From the NCBI RefSeq assembly GCF_017993425.1, contig NZ_JAGOMQ010000017.1, positions 1 through 64,000 of the forward strand: 64,000 bases of DNA, written 5' to 3'. Shown piece by piece: positions 16,919-27,368 of this stretch. This stretch comes from Amaricoccus sp. GTDB taxonomy: Bacteria; Pseudomonadota; Alphaproteobacteria; Rhodobacterales; Rhodobacteraceae. The position numbers and the translations under genes were made by a program. The first letter of the stretch is position 1. Each line of letters begins with the position of its first letter. The notes under the pieces were generated by a model. It was given only the letters and a program-made list of their open reading frames with translations, ran no database searches and had not been told where the DNA came from.

Positions 16919-17671
16919 ATGTTCGGCATCGATCTCTGGGACGCCTCGCTCGCCCCCGCGCTGCTCGTCGCGGGCGTCGCCGGGCTCCTGTCGTTCCTGT
17001 CGCCCTGCGTGCTGCCGATCGTGCCGCCCTATCTCGCCTACATGGCCGGCGCCTCGCTCGACGACCTCGCCGCCGGGCGCGAGGCCGACCGTCGGGTGAT
17101 GCGCACCGCCGTCTTCTTCGTGCTCGGCCTCTCCACGGTGTTCCTGCTCCTCGGCCTCGCCGCCTCGAGCCTCGGGCGCGCGCTGCTCGCCTGGCAGCGC
17201 GAGATGGCGATGCTCGCCGGCGCGGTGATCGTGCTCTTCGGCCTGCACTTCCTCGGCGTGTTGCGCATCCCGCTCCTCTACCGCGAGGCCCGGCTCGACG
17301 CGCCGCCGGCGAACGGCAGCGCCTTCGGGGCCTATGTCCTCGGCCTCGCCTTCGCCTTCGGCTGGACGCCCTGCATCGGGCCGGTGCTCGGGGCGATCCT
17401 GTCGCTGGCCGCGCAGGAGGCCTCCGTCGAGCGGGGGATGCTGCTGATGGGCGTCTACGCCGTCGGGCTCGGCGTGCCCTTCCTGCTCGTCGCCCTGTTC
17501 CTGCGCCAGGCGGCCGGCCTCCTCGCCGGGATGCGCCGGCACATGCGCCTGATCGAGCGCGCCATGGGGGCGCTTCTCCTCGTCGTCGGCGTGATGATGC
17601 TGACCGGCGCCTTCACCGACCTGTCGTTCTGGCTGCTCGAGACCTTCCCCGCGCTCGCCCGCATCGGCTGA
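16919..17671 (+). CDS. ccdA: CcdA-family cytochrome c biogenesis protein
   Basis: The 250-aa membrane protein has six hydrophobic segments. The paired Cys sites are in FLSPCVLPIVPP (near 33) and AFGWTPCIGPVLG (near 155), which shuttle electrons from cytoplasmic thioredoxin to periplasmic partners such as CcmG or TlpA. Size matches short CcdA rather than full DsbD. The RBS region GGGGGCAC precedes the ATG. It is a single gene here, convergent with the RHH gene. Confidence 0.93.
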   Translation: MFGIDLWDASLAPALLVAGVAGLLSFLSPCVLPIVPPYLAYMAGASLDDLAAGREADRRVMRTAVFFVLGLSTVFLLLGLAASSLGRALLAWQREMAMLAGAVIVLFGLHFLGVLRIPLLYREARLDAPPANGSAFGAYVLGLAFAFGWTPCIGPVLGAILSLAAQEASVERGMLLMGVYAVGLGVPFLLVALFLRQAAGLLAGMRRHMRLIERAMGALLLVVGVMMLTGAFTDLSFWLLETFPALARIG

Positions 17672-17674
17672 GCG

Positions 17675-17902
17675 CTATTCCGCCGGCTGCGACAGCGCCC
17701 AGGCGAGCACGCGCACCCGGATCGCCGAGGCGAGGCCGGTCTCCGGGTTGCGGGCGGCGTCGATCTCGGCGGCGAGGGCGTTCAGCGGCTTGCCCTCGGC
17801 CGCCGCCATGGCGCGGAAAGCCTCCCAGAACGCCGCCTCGAGGCTGACCGAGGTTCGGTGGCCGTGCAGCGTGAGCGAGCGTTTCTCCGGGCGGCCGCTC
17901 AC
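17675..17902 (-). CDS. Ribbon-helix-helix domain protein
   Basis: The 75-aa protein matches the RHH_4-type family: the ribbon KRSLTLHGHRTSVSLE, then helices with FWEAFRAMAAAEGKPLNAL. It is likely a small DNA-binding regulator. It starts with GTG 17902 overlapping the stop of the DUF4169 gene (GTGA), the third member of a coupled set. In relatives such an RHH gene and DUF4169 commonly follow fumC. Confidence 0.8.
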   Translation of the reverse strand: MSGRPEKRSLTLHGHRTSVSLEAAFWEAFRAMAAAEGKPLNALAAEIDAARNPETGLASAIRVRVLAWALSQPAE

Positions 17903-18075
17903 TCCTCCCGCCGGCTCTGGTCGAGCCGGCGGGCCGCGAGCGCCGCCTCCGCCTCGCGGCGCTCGCGCTCGGCGCGGCTCTCGCCCGAGGCGGCCGCCTT
18001 CACCGCCGCGTCGGCCCGCTCGGCCGCCCGCTTGCGCTGCTTGCGCGCCGTGCGCAGGTTGACGACCCCGCTCAC
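17899..18075 (-). CDS. DUF4169 family small basic protein
   Basis: The 58-aa very charged protein starts at GTG 18075 (MSGVVNLRTARKQRKRAAE), overlapping the stop of the metalloprotease gene. The family is recognised by VNLRTARKQRKR followed by an Ala/Arg/Glu-rich helix. Function is unknown. The start is inside the upstream stop (GTGA) and its own stop overlaps the next start, so all three genes are translationally coupled. Confidence 0.8.
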   Translation of the reverse strand: MSGVVNLRTARKQRKRAAERADAAVKAAASGESRAERERREAEAALAARRLDQSRREE

Positions 18076-18911
18076 AGCGCCCGCGCCTTGAAGGTGTCGC
18101 ACTGGCCCGGGTCGCCGGTCTCGTAGCCGCGGTAGAACCAGGTCTGCCGCTGCTCCGAGGAGCCGTGGGTGAAGCTGTCCGGCACCGCCACGCCCCGGCT
18201 CGCCTTCTGCAGCGCGTCGTCGCCGATCCGCGCGGCGGCGTTCATCGCCTCGGCCACGTCCTGCCGGCCGACGTTGAAGATGTCCTGCGCGCCGCGCGCC
18301 CACATCCCCGCGTAGCAGTCCGCCTGCAGCTCGGTGCGGACGGAGAGCGCGTTCGAATCCCGCTCGCTCATCCGGCTGCGCGCCTGATGGACCTGCCCGA
18401 GCGTGCCGAGCTCGTTCTGCACGTGGTGGCCGACCTCGTGGGCGATCACGTAGGCGGCGGCGAACTCGCCGCCCGCGCCCATCTGCTGGTCGAGCACGCG
18501 GAAGAAGTCCATGTCGAGATACACGGTCTGGTCGTTCGGGCAGTAGAACGGCCCCATCGCCGCGTTGGCGCCGCCGCAGGCCGAGCGCGTCACTCCGCTG
18601 TAGAGCACCAGCCGCGGCTCGGTGTAGGTGAGCCCCGATTGCTGGAAGATCGGCCCCCAGACGTCCTCGGTGCCGGCGAGCACCGTGGCGACGAAGGCCT
18701 CGTTGTCGTCGCCGATCTCGTTCGGCCCGGCCGGCGCTTCGGTGCTCACCGAGCCGCCGCCGAGGAACGGGGTCACGTCCACGCCGAAGAACACGCCGAT
18801 GAGCAGGACGACGATCAGCCCGAGCCCGCCGATGCCGCCCGTCCGCACCATGCCGCCGCGGCCGCGGCGGTCCTCGACGTTGGTGCTCATGCGCCGTCCG
18901 CGCCAGTCCAT
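18072..18911 (-). CDS. Neutral zinc metallopeptidase (YpfJ-like)
   Basis: The 279-aa protein has a polar N-terminus, one transmembrane segment (about 28-44) and a periplasmic catalytic domain with HEVGHH at residues 158-163. The third ligand is probably the Glu in TELQADCYAGMW. The family (zinc_peptidase, DUF2248-like) occurs widely but substrates are not known. It heads the operon with DUF4169 and RHH. The region upstream, towards fumC, holds a dispersed repeat. Confidence 0.9.
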   Translation of the reverse strand: MDWRGRRMSTNVEDRRGRGGMVRTGGIGGLGLIVVLLIGVFFGVDVTPFLGGGSVSTEAPAGPNEIGDDNEAFVATVLAGTEDVWGPIFQQSGLTYTEPRLVLYSGVTRSACGGANAAMGPFYCPNDQTVYLDMDFFRVLDQQMGAGGEFAAAYVIAHEVGHHVQNELGTLGQVHQARSRMSERDSNALSVRTELQADCYAGMWARGAQDIFNVGRQDVAEAMNAAARIGDDALQKASRGVAVPDSFTHGSSEQRQTWFYRGYETGDPGQCDTFKARAL

Positions 18912-19147
18912 CCCGCGCCTCCCCTGCCGGGACCGGTCGCTCCGGCCCCCTTTGGGGGAAGTATGGGAGGTCCGGCGCGGATGTCACGCCGGATCGCGTC
19001 GTGCCGGGCGCGCCGGCTGGCAGGGTCGATTTGACCGCGGGATCGGCGGGCGTGGGGGGGTGTCGCCGTGATCCGGAGAGGCGCTGCAAAATCTTCGTCG
19101 CGTTGGCGGCTTCTCACCGAAAATCGGCGAGCGCCCGGCTGTTCGAG

Positions 19148-19350
19148 ATTTGCGCGCAAATATATTTCGAAATATTTTGAATATGAACGGTGAAAACCAT
19201 TGCATCTTTATCAGCGCCGCATTTCGCAGCGCCGTTCGACTCGCTTTGAGGTTGCGCCGTCCCCGCCCCATCCACTCCGCGCCGAGCCGGGAGACATGCG
19301 CATGTCTCCCGGCGGGCGCCGTCGCGGGAAGGACCTTGCCGCTCGGAAGG
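19148..19350 (+). repeat. Dispersed repeat A, full copy A1
   Basis: It begins with an AT-rich part containing the dyad ATATTTCGAAATAT, then GAATATGAACGGTGAAAA. A small stem GCGCCGC-ATTTC-GCAGCGC (19214-19232, one mismatch) follows, then a 28-bp perfect palindrome at 19286-19313 (arm GCCGGGAGACATGC). The tail GGGCGCCGTCGCGGG ends 15-30 bp before the fumC stop codon. Full copies are at 51.0 and 56.1 kb. The 235 bp between the metalloprotease start and this copy show nothing else. Confidence 0.85.
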
Positions 19351-19364
19351 CTCAGGACCCCGCG

Positions 19365-20759
<1,395 letters not shown>

Positions 20760-20872
20760 CTCTCATCCTCGCTGGACTCGCTGCGCGGCCCTTCTAGCGC
20801 CCTCGGCCGGCCCTTGCCATGCCTGCCGGCCCGTCGCATCCTGCGGGCCGCGAGCGACGATGGCGGGAGGCC

Positions 20873-21283
20873 ATGGACGAGATCACCCTCAGCCCGGAAT
20901 TCCTGCGCAGCCTGATCCTGAAGCTGCGCGCGCTGATGGCGCAGGAGGAGATGGTCTCGCCCGATTCCGGCTCGAACCCCTCGGACGACGAGCGCACCGC
21001 CACGCTGCAGGAATCGCCCGACAACCTGACCCGCGCCGAGATCGAGGCGCAGGTCGACGACCTCGAGCCCGACCAGCAGGCCGAGCTCGTCGCGCTGATG
21101 TGGATCGGCCGCGGCGACTTCGAGGCCGAGGAATGGGCCGAGGCGCTGGCGATGGCGGTCGACCGGGCCGAGGGCGACGCCGCCGACTACCTGCTCGCCC
21201 ACCCGCACGTCGCCGACTACCTCGACGAGGGCGTCGACAAGCTCTTCGACGGCTCCGACCTGATGGAGACGGGCGAGTACTGA
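20873..21283 (+). CDS. DUF3775 family protein
   Basis: The 136-aa acidic protein starts at ATG 20873, seven bases after GGGAGG. It opens MDEITLSPEFLRSLILKLRA and contains the family-like LEPDQQAELVALMWIGRGDF and ADYLLAHPHVADYLDEG. The family is confined mainly to alphaproteobacteria and has no known function. It is divergent from fumC and convergent with the DUF3035 gene; a triple hairpin lies after its stop. Confidence 0.85.
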   Translation: MDEITLSPEFLRSLILKLRALMAQEEMVSPDSGSNPSDDERTATLQESPDNLTRAEIEAQVDDLEPDQQAELVALMWIGRGDFEAEEWAEALAMAVDRAEGDAADYLLAHPHVADYLDEGVDKLFDGSDLMETGEY

Positions 21284-21356
21284 CGCCGGAGGCGTCTCCA
21301 GCTACTGACGCCGGAGGCGTCTCCGCTACGGACGCCGGGGGCGTTCTCCGCGGACG
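21279..21356. repeat. Three tandem GACGCC/GGCGTC hairpins
   Basis: Three near-identical units of about 25 bp each hold GACGCCGGAGGCGTC or a close variant (GACGCCGGGGGCGTT in the third). They begin at the DUF3775 stop codon and end at the 3' end of the convergent DUF3035 gene. Each unit can form a short stem; there is no T tract. Confidence 0.8.
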
Positions 21357-21360
21357 CGCT

Positions 21361-21900
21361 TCAGTCCACCCGCGGCGGCGCGGCCGGGACCCGCACGCCG
21401 TGGTCGCGCAGCAGGACGAACTGCGCGTCCGCGTCGAGGCGCATGTCCTCGTAGATCGACCAGTCGGGCGAATCCTTGTGCGCCCAGCGCTCCAGCAGCA
21501 GGCCGCGGTTCTCGTCGCGGTAGGTCGCGTCCTCGACGGCGAGCCGCGCGCGGATCTGCGGATCGACCGGCCCGGCCCGCGCCACCAGCGCCGCCGCGCT
21601 CGCCGTCCCCGCCGGCTGCTCGCGCCCGGTCAGCGCCGCCACGGCCTCGATGTCGGGATTGGGGTCGACGAGGTTCGCCGCCCCCGGCGTCGGCGCCGGC
21701 AGCGCCGCGAGGTTGGTCGGCATCTCCAGCGGCTTCGTCGGCAGCACCAGGAACTCGTCGGGGCTCGACCCCACCCCGGCGCTGCGCAGCGCGCCGGCGA
21801 GGCCGCCCCCCTGGCAGGCGGAGAGCGCGCAGGCCGTCGCCGCCAGCGCTGCCGCGCCGGCGATCCTCCGCCACCGCCTCTCTCGACCGATCCGGATCAT
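21361..21900 (-). CDS. DUF3035 lipoprotein (BamF-like family)
   Basis: The 179-aa protein has a signal sequence ending in the lipobox LSAC (Cys29). After it come SPDEFLVLPTKPLEMP and the Pro-rich LPAPTPG, both typical of DUF3035, which databases describe as a beta-barrel assembly machine subunit (BamF) in alphaproteobacteria. It would be an outer-membrane lipoprotein. It follows lspA, as in relatives; the M16 peptidase genes that often come next are absent. Confidence 0.85.
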   Translation of the reverse strand: MIRIGRERRWRRIAGAAALAATACALSACQGGGLAGALRSAGVGSSPDEFLVLPTKPLEMPTNLAALPAPTPGAANLVDPNPDIEAVAALTGREQPAGTASAAALVARAGPVDPQIRARLAVEDATYRDENRGLLLERWAHKDSPDWSIYEDMRLDADAQFVLLRDHGVRVPAAPPRVD

Positions 21901-21932
21901 CGCGGCGCTTCTAGCCCGGATCGCGGCCGCCG

Positions 21933-22427
21933 TCACGCCCTCTCGCGCCCCCGCGCGCCGTCTCCGGGGAAGAGGATGAGCAGGACCACGCCGACGAAGA
22001 TCGCCGCGTCGGCGACGTTGAAGGCGAAGGGATTGTCGATCCCGCAGCAGCTCATGTTGAGGAAATCCGCGACCGCGCCCCAGTGCAGCCGGTCCCAGAC
22101 GTTGCCGAGCGCGCCGCCGATCACCGCGCCCGCCCCGATCGCCGCCGGCCAGCCCCGGTCGCGCCGCGCCCAGGCCGCGAGCGCCGCCACGATGACCAGC
22201 GCCAGCCCGACCAGCCAGGCCCGTCCGCCGTCGCCGAAGTCGAGGAGCCCGAAGTTCACCCCGCGGTTCCACGCCATGGTGAGGTTGAGGTACGGGTCCG
22301 CCACGGCGATCCGCCCGCGCTCCGCGAGGCCGAGCCCCTCGACGACCCAGAGCTTGCTCGCGCGGTCGACGCCGAGGACGGCGGCGGCGACGCCAAGCGT
22401 CCGGACGAGGCTCGGGGTGAGGATCAA
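21933..22427 (-). CDS. lspA: Lipoprotein signal peptidase (SPase II)
   Basis: The 164-aa inner-membrane aspartic protease cleaves prolipoproteins. It has four hydrophobic segments and the catalytic Asp pair in GALGNVWDRL and FNVADAAI. The other family stretches AWNRGVNFG and NLTMAWN are present. Translation starts with TTG at 22427, preceded by GGAG. It is co-directional with the DUF3035 lipoprotein gene 32 bp downstream, which is one of its likely substrates. Confidence 0.95.
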   Translation of the reverse strand: MILTPSLVRTLGVAAAVLGVDRASKLWVVEGLGLAERGRIAVADPYLNLTMAWNRGVNFGLLDFGDGGRAWLVGLALVIVAALAAWARRDRGWPAAIGAGAVIGGALGNVWDRLHWGAVADFLNMSCCGIDNPFAFNVADAAIFVGVVLLILFPGDGARGRERA

Positions 22428-22537
22428 GGCGCCGGGCTCCGCTCGCTCGTGCCGGCGCGACCCTAGCCCCCCGCCCGACCGGCCACAACCCCGCCCCGGG
22501 CGATCACCCGGGGCCGGAGGGCGCCCCCCGGGATCGT

Positions 22538-22614
22538 CGGAGCGCCTTTGCGCTCCGGAGTCGGTCTCCCCACCCGCGCAAGCGCGGGCGGGGCCCCTGC
22601 GCGCCGTTGCGCGC
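22538..22614 (+). repeat. GC-rich multi-hairpin repeat R, copy 2
   Basis: This plus-strand copy has stems GGAGCGCC/GCGCTCC, CCCGCGC-AA-GCGCGGG and GCGCGC-CGTT-GCGCGC. It matches the complement of 773-850 over about 77 bp with essentially no indels. It sits upstream of lspA and the TerB-like gene, which are divergent. A 32-nt pure purine run (22666-22697) follows it. Confidence 0.7.
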
Positions 22615-22798
22615 CGTTATCCCCACCCCCCCTTCCCATGGGCGGGGGAACCTACACGATAGGTCAGGGGAAGAAGGAAGAGGAAAGAAGGGGAAAGCGG
22701 CGCGGCAGGAGCCCGTCCGGCGACTTCCGCGGGGCTCGCCGCCGCCGCCGCGGGCGCCGCCCTTGCCGCGCTCCCCGCCGGCCCATATACCGGGCGCC

Positions 22799-23269
22799 AT
22801 GTCCGAGACCGCGCTGAACCCCGCCGACCCGCTGCTCGCCTCGTTCTCGGCGCAGGACGCGCTCGTCGCCATCATGGTCGGGGCCTCCGCCTCCGACGAG
22901 AACATGACGACGAACGAGCTCCTGTCGATCGCCCGCATGGTCGACACCCTGCCGGTCTTCGGCGGCTACGACCGCGACCGGCTGCGCACCGTCAGCCAGA
23001 CCGTGTTCGACCTCCTGACCGAGGAGGACGGCCTCGACGCGCTCTTCGGCCTCGTGCGCGACGCGCTGCCGGAGGAGCTCTACGACACCGCCTACGCGCT
23101 CGCCTGCGACGTCGCCGCCGCCGACGGCCACGCCTTCCAGGCCGAGCTGCAGTTCCTGCTCGAGGTCCGCCACGAGCTGCGCATCGACCGCCTGCACGCC
23201 GCCGCCATCGAGAAGGGCTCCGCCGCCCGCCACCGCCGCCTGCCGACGGAGCTTCCGGGCGCCGGCTGA
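22799..23269 (+). CDS. TerB-like protein
   Basis: The 156-aa protein starts at ATG 22799. It is an all-helical TerB/DjlA-type domain with ASASDENMTTNELLSI and DVAAADGHAFQAELQFL, where the acidic residues may bind metal. Members labelled tellurite resistance TerB are mostly uncharacterised and often unrelated to tellurite. No ter operon is present nearby. Convergent with the NTF2-like gene. Confidence 0.8.
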   Translation: MSETALNPADPLLASFSAQDALVAIMVGASASDENMTTNELLSIARMVDTLPVFGGYDRDRLRTVSQTVFDLLTEEDGLDALFGLVRDALPEELYDTAYALACDVAAADGHAFQAELQFLLEVRHELRIDRLHAAAIEKGSAARHRRLPTELPGAG

Positions 23270-23283
23270 CGGAGGGGCGGGCC

Positions 23284-23721
23284 TCAGGGCCCGTCGAACG
23301 CGATGAAGCGGATGATCCGCCAGGCGCCGTCGGGATCGCGCCGGAACACGTCGAGCCCGCGCTCGAGGCTCGTCTCGGTAGCGCTCGCCGCCTCGGCGGT
23401 CAGCGTCCAGTCGAGCCGCACGATCGCGTGCCCGTCCAGGACCAGCACCTCGTGGATGTCGACCGCATAGGCGAGGCGGACGCCCTCGCGCGCCAGCGCG
23501 GCGGCCAGCCGCGCGCAGACCGCCGCCTTGCCGGCGTCGGGCGCGCCCTCGACCACGGAGACGAGATCGTCCGCGAAGAGATCGCAGACCGTGTCCGCAT
23601 CGCGCGCGTTGAAGGCGGCCGCCCAGCCCTCGAGGCGCATGCGGATCGCCGCCTCGTCGGAGGCCACGTCCGCCCGGGCCGCCGACGCGGCGACGGCGAG
23701 CGCCAGCGCCGCCCGGATCAT
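23284..23721 (-). CDS. Secreted NTF2-like (SnoaL/DUF4440-type) protein
   Basis: The 145-aa protein starts at ATG 23721, which overlaps the dacB stop (ATGA). It has a signal peptide (residues 1-17, ending ARA) and an NTF2-like fold: EGWAAAFNARDADTVCDLFADD is the typical first helix and strand of SgcJ/DUF4440 members. The role is not known; coupling to a periplasmic penicillin-binding protein suggests a periplasmic function. Confidence 0.75.
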   Translation of the reverse strand: MIRAALALAVAASAARADVASDEAAIRMRLEGWAAAFNARDADTVCDLFADDLVSVVEGAPDAGKAAVCARLAAALAREGVRLAYAVDIHEVLVLDGHAIVRLDWTLTAEAASATETSLERGLDVFRRDPDGAWRIIRFIAFDGP

Positions 23722-25160
23722 CCGAGCGCGATCCAGCGCCGGAGCAGCGCCTGCTCCTGCGCCCGGGCGCGGCGGGCGAAGGCGTCGCTGCCCGGCGGGT
23801 CGGCCAGCGCCTCCGGCGGGATCGCCGCCCGCGCCTCGAGGTCGGCGGCGAGGATCGCGAACGCCCGTCGCCGCTCCCCCGGCCCCTCGATATAGCCGGC
23901 GAGCGCCGAGACGAAGTCGAGCGTCCCGGTCTTCGCCACCACCCTTACCCCCGGCGTCTCCGCCGGCTTGCCCTCGGCGTCGTGCAGCGGCCGCTCCTTC
24001 AGCATCGCCGGCAGGCCGGCCGGCGTGGCGGCGACGAGGAGCCGCGCCATCGCCTCCGGCGCGATCGTCGAGCGCGCCGTCAGCCCGGAATGGTTGGCGA
24101 GCGCCAGCCCGTCGAGCCCGTAGCGCGCCCGCGCCCATGCCGCCATCGCCGCCGCCGAGGCCGCGAGCCCGCTCGCGTCGCCGCCCGCCGCCCGCGTCGC
24201 CGCGAGGCCGACCACCTCGGCCGTCAGGTTGGTCGAGTATTTCAGCATGTCGACCAGCATCTCCCCGAGCGGCGCGCTCTCGCGCCGCGCCAGCGTCTCG
24301 CCGGCCGCCGGCGCGGCGCCGACCTCGGGCGCCGGCAGCGCCAGCCCCGCCTGCGCGGCCAGCGACCGGAACGCCTCCCCGGCATAGCGCGCCGGCGCCC
24401 GCACCGGCAGCCAGATCGAGCCGCGGCCCGCCACGCTCCCGGGCGCGAAGGCCCAGACCTCGCGCTCCGCCTCCAGCACGAGCCGCGGCGGCCCGGCCCC
24501 GCCGACCTCCGCGGCGATCGAGGGGAACGTGGCCTCGAAGCGGTTCCCCGGCGCGCTCAGCCGCAGCGCCGGCCCCGCCTTGCCCGGCTCCCAGGCGAGG
24601 AACACCCGGTTGAAGTTGAGGTTCAGCCCGGAGATCGCCGGATTGTAGGCCGCGGCCGCCGGCTGGCCCGCCTCGATCTCCGCGAGCTCCGGCGGCGGCG
24701 CGGCGACGGCGAGGAGCCGGCCCGTCACCTCCGAGAGCGCCGCCCGCGCCGCGGCGGCCATGTCGCCGAGCGCGTCGGTGTCGAGGAGCGGATCGGCCCC
24801 GCCGACCAGCGCGAGATCGCCGTCGAGCCGCCCTCCCGCGACGGGCCCCAGCGCCGCGAGCCGCGTCGCGAAGCGATGCCCCGGCCCCAGCCGGTCGAGC
24901 GCGTAGAGCGCGGTCAGCACCTTGATCGTCGAGGCCGGCGGCCGCGCCTGACCGGCCTGCCACGCCTCGATCACCGCGCCGCTCCCGGCGTCGGCGATGG
25001 CGAAGCCGGTCACCGGCCCGAGCTTCGAGCGCGACAGGATGGCGTCGAGCGCCTCCGGCGCCGTCACCGCCCGCGCCGGTCGGCACAAAGCCGCGGCGGC
25101 CATCCCCCCGAGGGCGGCGCGGCGGGTGAGACGGAGGCCGGGCGGAGGCAGGGCGCGCAT
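23718..25160 (-). CDS. dacB: D-alanyl-D-alanine carboxypeptidase/endopeptidase (PBP4 type)
   Basis: The protein has 480 aa from ATG 25160. An in-frame extension upstream exists but would place 25 residues before the signal peptide. The signal LTRRAALGGMAAAAL is Tat-like with two Arg. The S13 family motifs are SxxK (Ser77-Lys80 in PPASTIK), SxN in KYSTN, and KTG in VVAKTGTLDF. It trims peptidoglycan cross-links in the periplasm. It is translationally coupled to the NTF2-like gene. Confidence 0.93.
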   Translation of the reverse strand: MRALPPPGLRLTRRAALGGMAAAALCRPARAVTAPEALDAILSRSKLGPVTGFAIADAGSGAVIEAWQAGQARPPASTIKVLTALYALDRLGPGHRFATRLAALGPVAGGRLDGDLALVGGADPLLDTDALGDMAAAARAALSEVTGRLLAVAAPPPELAEIEAGQPAAAAYNPAISGLNLNFNRVFLAWEPGKAGPALRLSAPGNRFEATFPSIAAEVGGAGPPRLVLEAEREVWAFAPGSVAGRGSIWLPVRAPARYAGEAFRSLAAQAGLALPAPEVGAAPAAGETLARRESAPLGEMLVDMLKYSTNLTAEVVGLAATRAAGGDASGLAASAAAMAAWARARYGLDGLALANHSGLTARSTIAPEAMARLLVAATPAGLPAMLKERPLHDAEGKPAETPGVRVVAKTGTLDFVSALAGYIEGPGERRRAFAILAADLEARAAIPPEALADPPGSDAFARRARAQEQALLRRWIALG

Positions 25161-25367
25161 GGGCAGGACTATGCCGCAAGGTCCGGCCGCGATCCAGTCT
25201 CGGCCCGTTTCGCCTGTGGATGAATCTGTGGGCAAGTTTTTTCTATTTCAATATCAAATACTTGAGCTGTGTCACAAGTTGTGGCGCTCGGCCAGCGGCC
25301 CGCCGCGGCGTTGCCTTTCCCGCCGCGCGCCTCTAAAGGCCGGGCGACCCGTTCCCAGGAAGCCCCG

Positions 25368-27188
25368 ATGGATATCCGCAACATCGCGATCATCGCGCAT
25401 GTCGACCATGGCAAGACCACGCTCGTCGACGCGCTGCTCAAGCAGTCGGGGGCGTTCCGCGAGAACCAGGCCACCGTCGAGCGGGCGCTCGACTCGAATG
25501 ACCTCGAGCGCGAGCGCGGCATCACCATCCTCGCCAAGGCGACCTCGGTCGACTGGGAGGGCCACCGCATCAACATCGTCGACACCCCCGGCCACGCCGA
25601 CTTCGGCGGCGAGGTGGAGCGCATCCTCGGCATGGTCGACGGGGTGCTGCTGCTGGTCGACGCGGCCGAAGGCCCGATGCCGCAGACGAAGTTCGTCACC
25701 GCCAAGGCGCTCCGTCTCGGGTTGCGGCCGATCGTGCTCCTCAACAAGGTCGACCGGCCCGACGCCGAGCCGGACCGGGCGCTGAACGAGGTGTTCGACC
25801 TCTTCGTCACCCTCGACGCCGACGAGCACCAGCTCGACTTCCCGGTGCTCTACGCCTCGGGGCGGGCCGGCTGGGCCGACGCGGAGCTCGACGGGCCGCG
25901 CAAGGATCTGACCGCGCTCTACCGGATGATCCTCGACCACGTGCCGGCCCCGAAGCAGCTCGCCCATGCCACCGAGCCCTTCTCGATGCTCGCCACCACG
26001 CTCTCCGCCGACCCCTACCTCGGCCGGCTGCTGACGGGCCGGATCGAGACCGGCACGGTGAAGGCCGGGCAGATGGTCCGCGCGCTCTCCCGCGACGGCG
26101 CGGAGGTGGAGCGGTTCCGCGTCTCCAGGGTCCTCGCCTTCCGCGGCCTCGCCCGCCAGCCCATCGACGCCGCCGAGGCCGGCGACATCGTCAGCCTCTC
26201 CGGCATGTCGAAGGCGACGGTCGCCGACACCATCGCCGACTTCGCCGTCGCCGACCCGCTGCCCGCCCAGCCGATCGACCCGCCGACGATCTCTGTCACC
26301 TTCGGCATCAACGACAGCCCGCTCGCCGGCCGCGAGGGCGACAAGGTGCAGTCCCGCGTCATCCGCGACCGGCTCCTGCGCGAGGCCGAGTCCAACGTGG
26401 CGATCCGCGTGACGGATTCCCCCGACGGCGACGCCTTCGAGGTGGCGGGCCGCGGCGAGCTCCAGCTCGGCGTGCTGATCGAGAACATGCGCCGCGAGGG
26501 CTTCGAGCTGTCGATCTCCCGCCCCCGCGTGCTCTTCCGCGAGGAGGGGGGCGAGCGGCTGGAGCCGATGGAGGAGGTGACCGTCGACGTCGACGAGGAA
26601 TTCTCCGGCGTGGTGGTGGACAAGCTCAGCCAGCGCAAGGGCGACCTCGTCGAGATGCGCACCGGCGCCGGCGGCAAGACCCGGATCGTCGCCCACGTGC
26701 CCTCGCGGGGCCTGATCGGCTACCACGGCGAGTTCCTGACCGACACCCGCGGCACCGGCGTGCTCAACCGGGTGTTCCACGGCTGGTCCGCCTACCGCGG
26801 CGCCATCCCGGGCCGCCGCAACGGCGTGCTGATCTCGATCGAGGACGGCGTCTCCGTCGCCTACGCGATCTTCAACCTCGAGGACCGCGGGCGGTTCTTC
26901 ATCGGCTCGGGCGAGCCGGTCTACCAGGGCATGATCCTCGGCGAGCACAGCCGCGACAACGACCTCGAGGTGAACCCGCTCAAGGGCAAGAAGCTCACCA
27001 ACATCCGCGCCGCCGGCAAGGACGAGGCCGTCGTCCTGACCCCCCCGGTGCGGATGAGCCTCGAGCAGGCGATCGCCTATATCGAGGACGACGAGCTGGT
27101 CGAGGTGACGCCCGCCAGCATCCGCCTGCGCAAGCGATTTCTCGATCCGCACGAGCGCAAGCGCCAGTCGCGGCAGGCCGCCTCCTGA
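25368..27188 (+). CDS. typA: Translational GTPase TypA/BipA
   Basis: The 606-aa ribosome-associated GTPase has G1 AHVDHGKT at residues 10-17, switch [17 protein letters not shown], and NKVD for guanine recognition. The EF-G-like domains follow, with the BipA-specific C-terminal part containing [17 protein letters not shown]. It supports ribosome assembly and stress adaptation. Start is ATG 25368 after AGGAAGCCCCG. An AT-rich stretch at 25223-25262 probably contains its promoter. Confidence 0.97.
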   Translation: MDIRNIAIIAHVDHGKTTLVDALLKQSGAFRENQATVERALDSNDLERERGITILAKATSVDWEGHRINIVDTPGHADFGGEVERILGMVDGVLLLVDAAEGPMPQTKFVTAKALRLGLRPIVLLNKVDRPDAEPDRALNEVFDLFVTLDADEHQLDFPVLYASGRAGWADAELDGPRKDLTALYRMILDHVPAPKQLAHATEPFSMLATTLSADPYLGRLLTGRIETGTVKAGQMVRALSRDGAEVERFRVSRVLAFRGLARQPIDAAEAGDIVSLSGMSKATVADTIADFAVADPLPAQPIDPPTISVTFGINDSPLAGREGDKVQSRVIRDRLLREAESNVAIRVTDSPDGDAFEVAGRGELQLGVLIENMRREGFELSISRPRVLFREEGGERLEPMEEVTVDVDEEFSGVVVDKLSQRKGDLVEMRTGAGGKTRIVAHVPSRGLIGYHGEFLTDTRGTGVLNRVFHGWSAYRGAIPGRRNGVLISIEDGVSVAYAIFNLEDRGRFFIGSGEPVYQGMILGEHSRDNDLEVNPLKGKKLTNIRAAGKDEAVVLTPPVRMSLEQAIAYIEDDELVEVTPASIRLRKRFLDPHERKRQSRQAAS

Positions 27189-27352
27189 CGTTTGCATTTT
27201 GCGAAAGAGTTTTGCAATTCACGGCAGGGTTGTGTTTGCGGTTTGGGACGGCCCCTGTTATTCGCCCTCAGGTTGTTTCGATCGGCAGCTTCCGCCGCTC
27301 GGAAAACCTCAGATTGAACTCGCGGGACGCCCATCGCGTGACGTGCGAAAGT

Positions 27353-27368
27353 TGGCACGAAACATGCA
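27353..27368 (+). promoter_or_regulatory. Candidate sigma-54 promoter
   Basis: TGGCACGAAACATGCA has GG and GC separated by exactly 10 bases, the spacing of -24/-12 promoters (consensus TGGCAC-N5-TTGCA). One base (A for T) differs in the -12 element. The regulator gene starts 42 bp downstream. One near-consensus hit in 64 kb could be chance. Confidence 0.35.

Noticed and set aside
22666-22697. 32-nt pure purine run as a triplex-forming element
   Set aside because: Nothing but composition supports a role; it lies beside repeat R and may be random.
25205-25265. DnaA-box-like TGTGGATGA and AT-rich run as a possible origin; also TGTGGATTA at 6022
   Set aside because: Each has a mismatch to TTATCCACA, they are not clustered, and the AT-rich run is better explained as the typA promoter. 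GC-skew analysis of the genome would be needed.
25272-27197. 641-aa frame opposite typA
   Set aside because: High-GC antisense shadow: rich in His/Arg/Gly/Val without domains, while the plus strand encodes complete TypA.
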